A stretch of DNA of 64,000 nt from Desmodesmus armatus (taxonomy: Eukaryota; Chlorophyta; Chlorophyceae; Sphaeropleales; Scenedesmaceae): contig VIIQ02000662.1 in the NCBI GenBank assembly GCA_007449985.2, positions 331,171-395,170 of the forward strand, read 5' to 3'. The position numbers and the translations under genes were made by a program. The notes under the pieces were generated by a model. It did no database searches and was not told where the DNA came from. It saw only the letters and a program-made list of their open reading frames with translations. Shown here piece by piece: positions 63,564-64,000 of this stretch (position 1 is its first letter; every line of letters starts with the position of its first letter).

Positions 63564-64000
63564 CAAACCTCAAGACGAATAGTGCGAAAAAAAGAGGTGT
63601 AAGAGAGGCCAGACACAATTTGACCAGACACCACTAGGGCCTGGGCAGCAGGGGGCAGTGGAGCACACGATTCATCTGGACGCCAGCAGCAGCAGCAGCA
63701 TAAGGTGTGGAGCACGGTTTGGGCAGCGGGCAGAGCCTCCTTTGTCCTCTATATTTGAGTTGAATCAAGCTTTCGCCGTTGTGTACCCAGCAACACTGTG
63801 TCCTGCTGCTGCTGCTGCTGCAGCCTGTCATCACTCCCCTCGCCCCCCCCCCCCCCCGTGCTAGTGCTGCCATGGGGTCAAGGAAAGTTTGTCTCACTCC
63901 TTCCAGTCATCCAATCTCCCCACGAGGAACCATGTGTCCCCCCTCACCCTCCCTGTCAACATCACTTCCCCCCCTTCCACTCACCCTTTGTCTTCCAAAA
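63485..64000. other. Right edge, possible 5' end of the Myb gene
   Basis: A partial copy of the 63341-63484 exon start (QALVVSGQ after a CAG) lies near 63620-63650. Otherwise there are CTG and C runs and no frame I can assign. Upstream exons of the minus-strand gene may lie here or beyond the window. Confidence 0.4.

Noticed and set aside
1..64000. tRNA, rRNA or other structural RNA genes
   Set aside because: No cloverleaf with B-box-like GGTTCGAATCC or rRNA signature was found by reading; a covariance-model scan was not possible.

Overview
This window reads as nuclear DNA of a green alga (Chlorophyta), probably a chlamydomonadalean. That is an inference from many short spliced exons with GTGAGT/GTAAGT donors, TGTAA motifs after gene ends (the usual chlorophyte polyadenylation signal), extreme CAG/CTG triplet runs coding for poly-Gln/Ala/Ser, and long G or C homopolymers. 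No bacterial operons, rRNA, tRNA or CRISPR were seen. Most long open frames without introns belong to retroelements. Host genes have to be rebuilt exon by exon.

Left part, 1.6-28.3 kb: a head-to-tail array of about 2 kb units, four nearly complete and a fifth truncated. Each near-complete unit carries one conserved exon for a coiled coil ending in a C-terminal membrane helix. Two retroelements have landed in the array. Unit 3 is split by a 5.7 kb Ty3/Gypsy chromovirus on the minus strand (6772-12481), with identical 320 bp LTRs, a 5 bp target duplication, a primer-binding site, a polypurine tract, a shortened gag, a frameshifted pol and a chromodomain. Unit 4 is split by a 12.4 kb plus-strand element (15088-27508). 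Its order is Gag with two zinc knuckles, protease-like region, two hydrophobic segments, RT, RNase H, C5-cytosine DNA methyltransferase, integrase, PHD finger, Tudor-like domain and an unassigned C-terminal domain. The methyltransferase sits between RNase H and integrase and looks DNMT3-like. This is the most notable system in the window. The copy is damaged: two in-frame stops, frame changes, and a ninefold 20 bp repeat inside the integrase.

Middle part, 28.3-52.4 kb: a small secreted-protein gene (29086-31162, plus), a bromodomain gene (about 32.8-39.6 kb, minus), and a cleanly reconstructed 12-exon gene for a 468-residue secreted helical-repeat protein (42639-47175, plus) with an 8-nt microexon that completes the signal peptide. 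The stretches between are non-coding with old tandem repeats.

Right part, 52.4-64 kb: one large minus-strand gene with Myb repeats spread over many exons in a half-plus-four arrangement, as in SNAPC4 (the Myb subunit of the snRNA-activating complex), then a 3.4 kb last exon of homopeptide runs. Almost every intron of this gene, and several of the bromodomain gene, holds local duplicates of a neighbouring exon edge with its splice site, often beside poly-C tracts.

Several otherwise convincing reading frames are broken by single-base indels, some in short homopolymers or CAG runs. Uncorrected assembly errors are therefore a live alternative to true decay.
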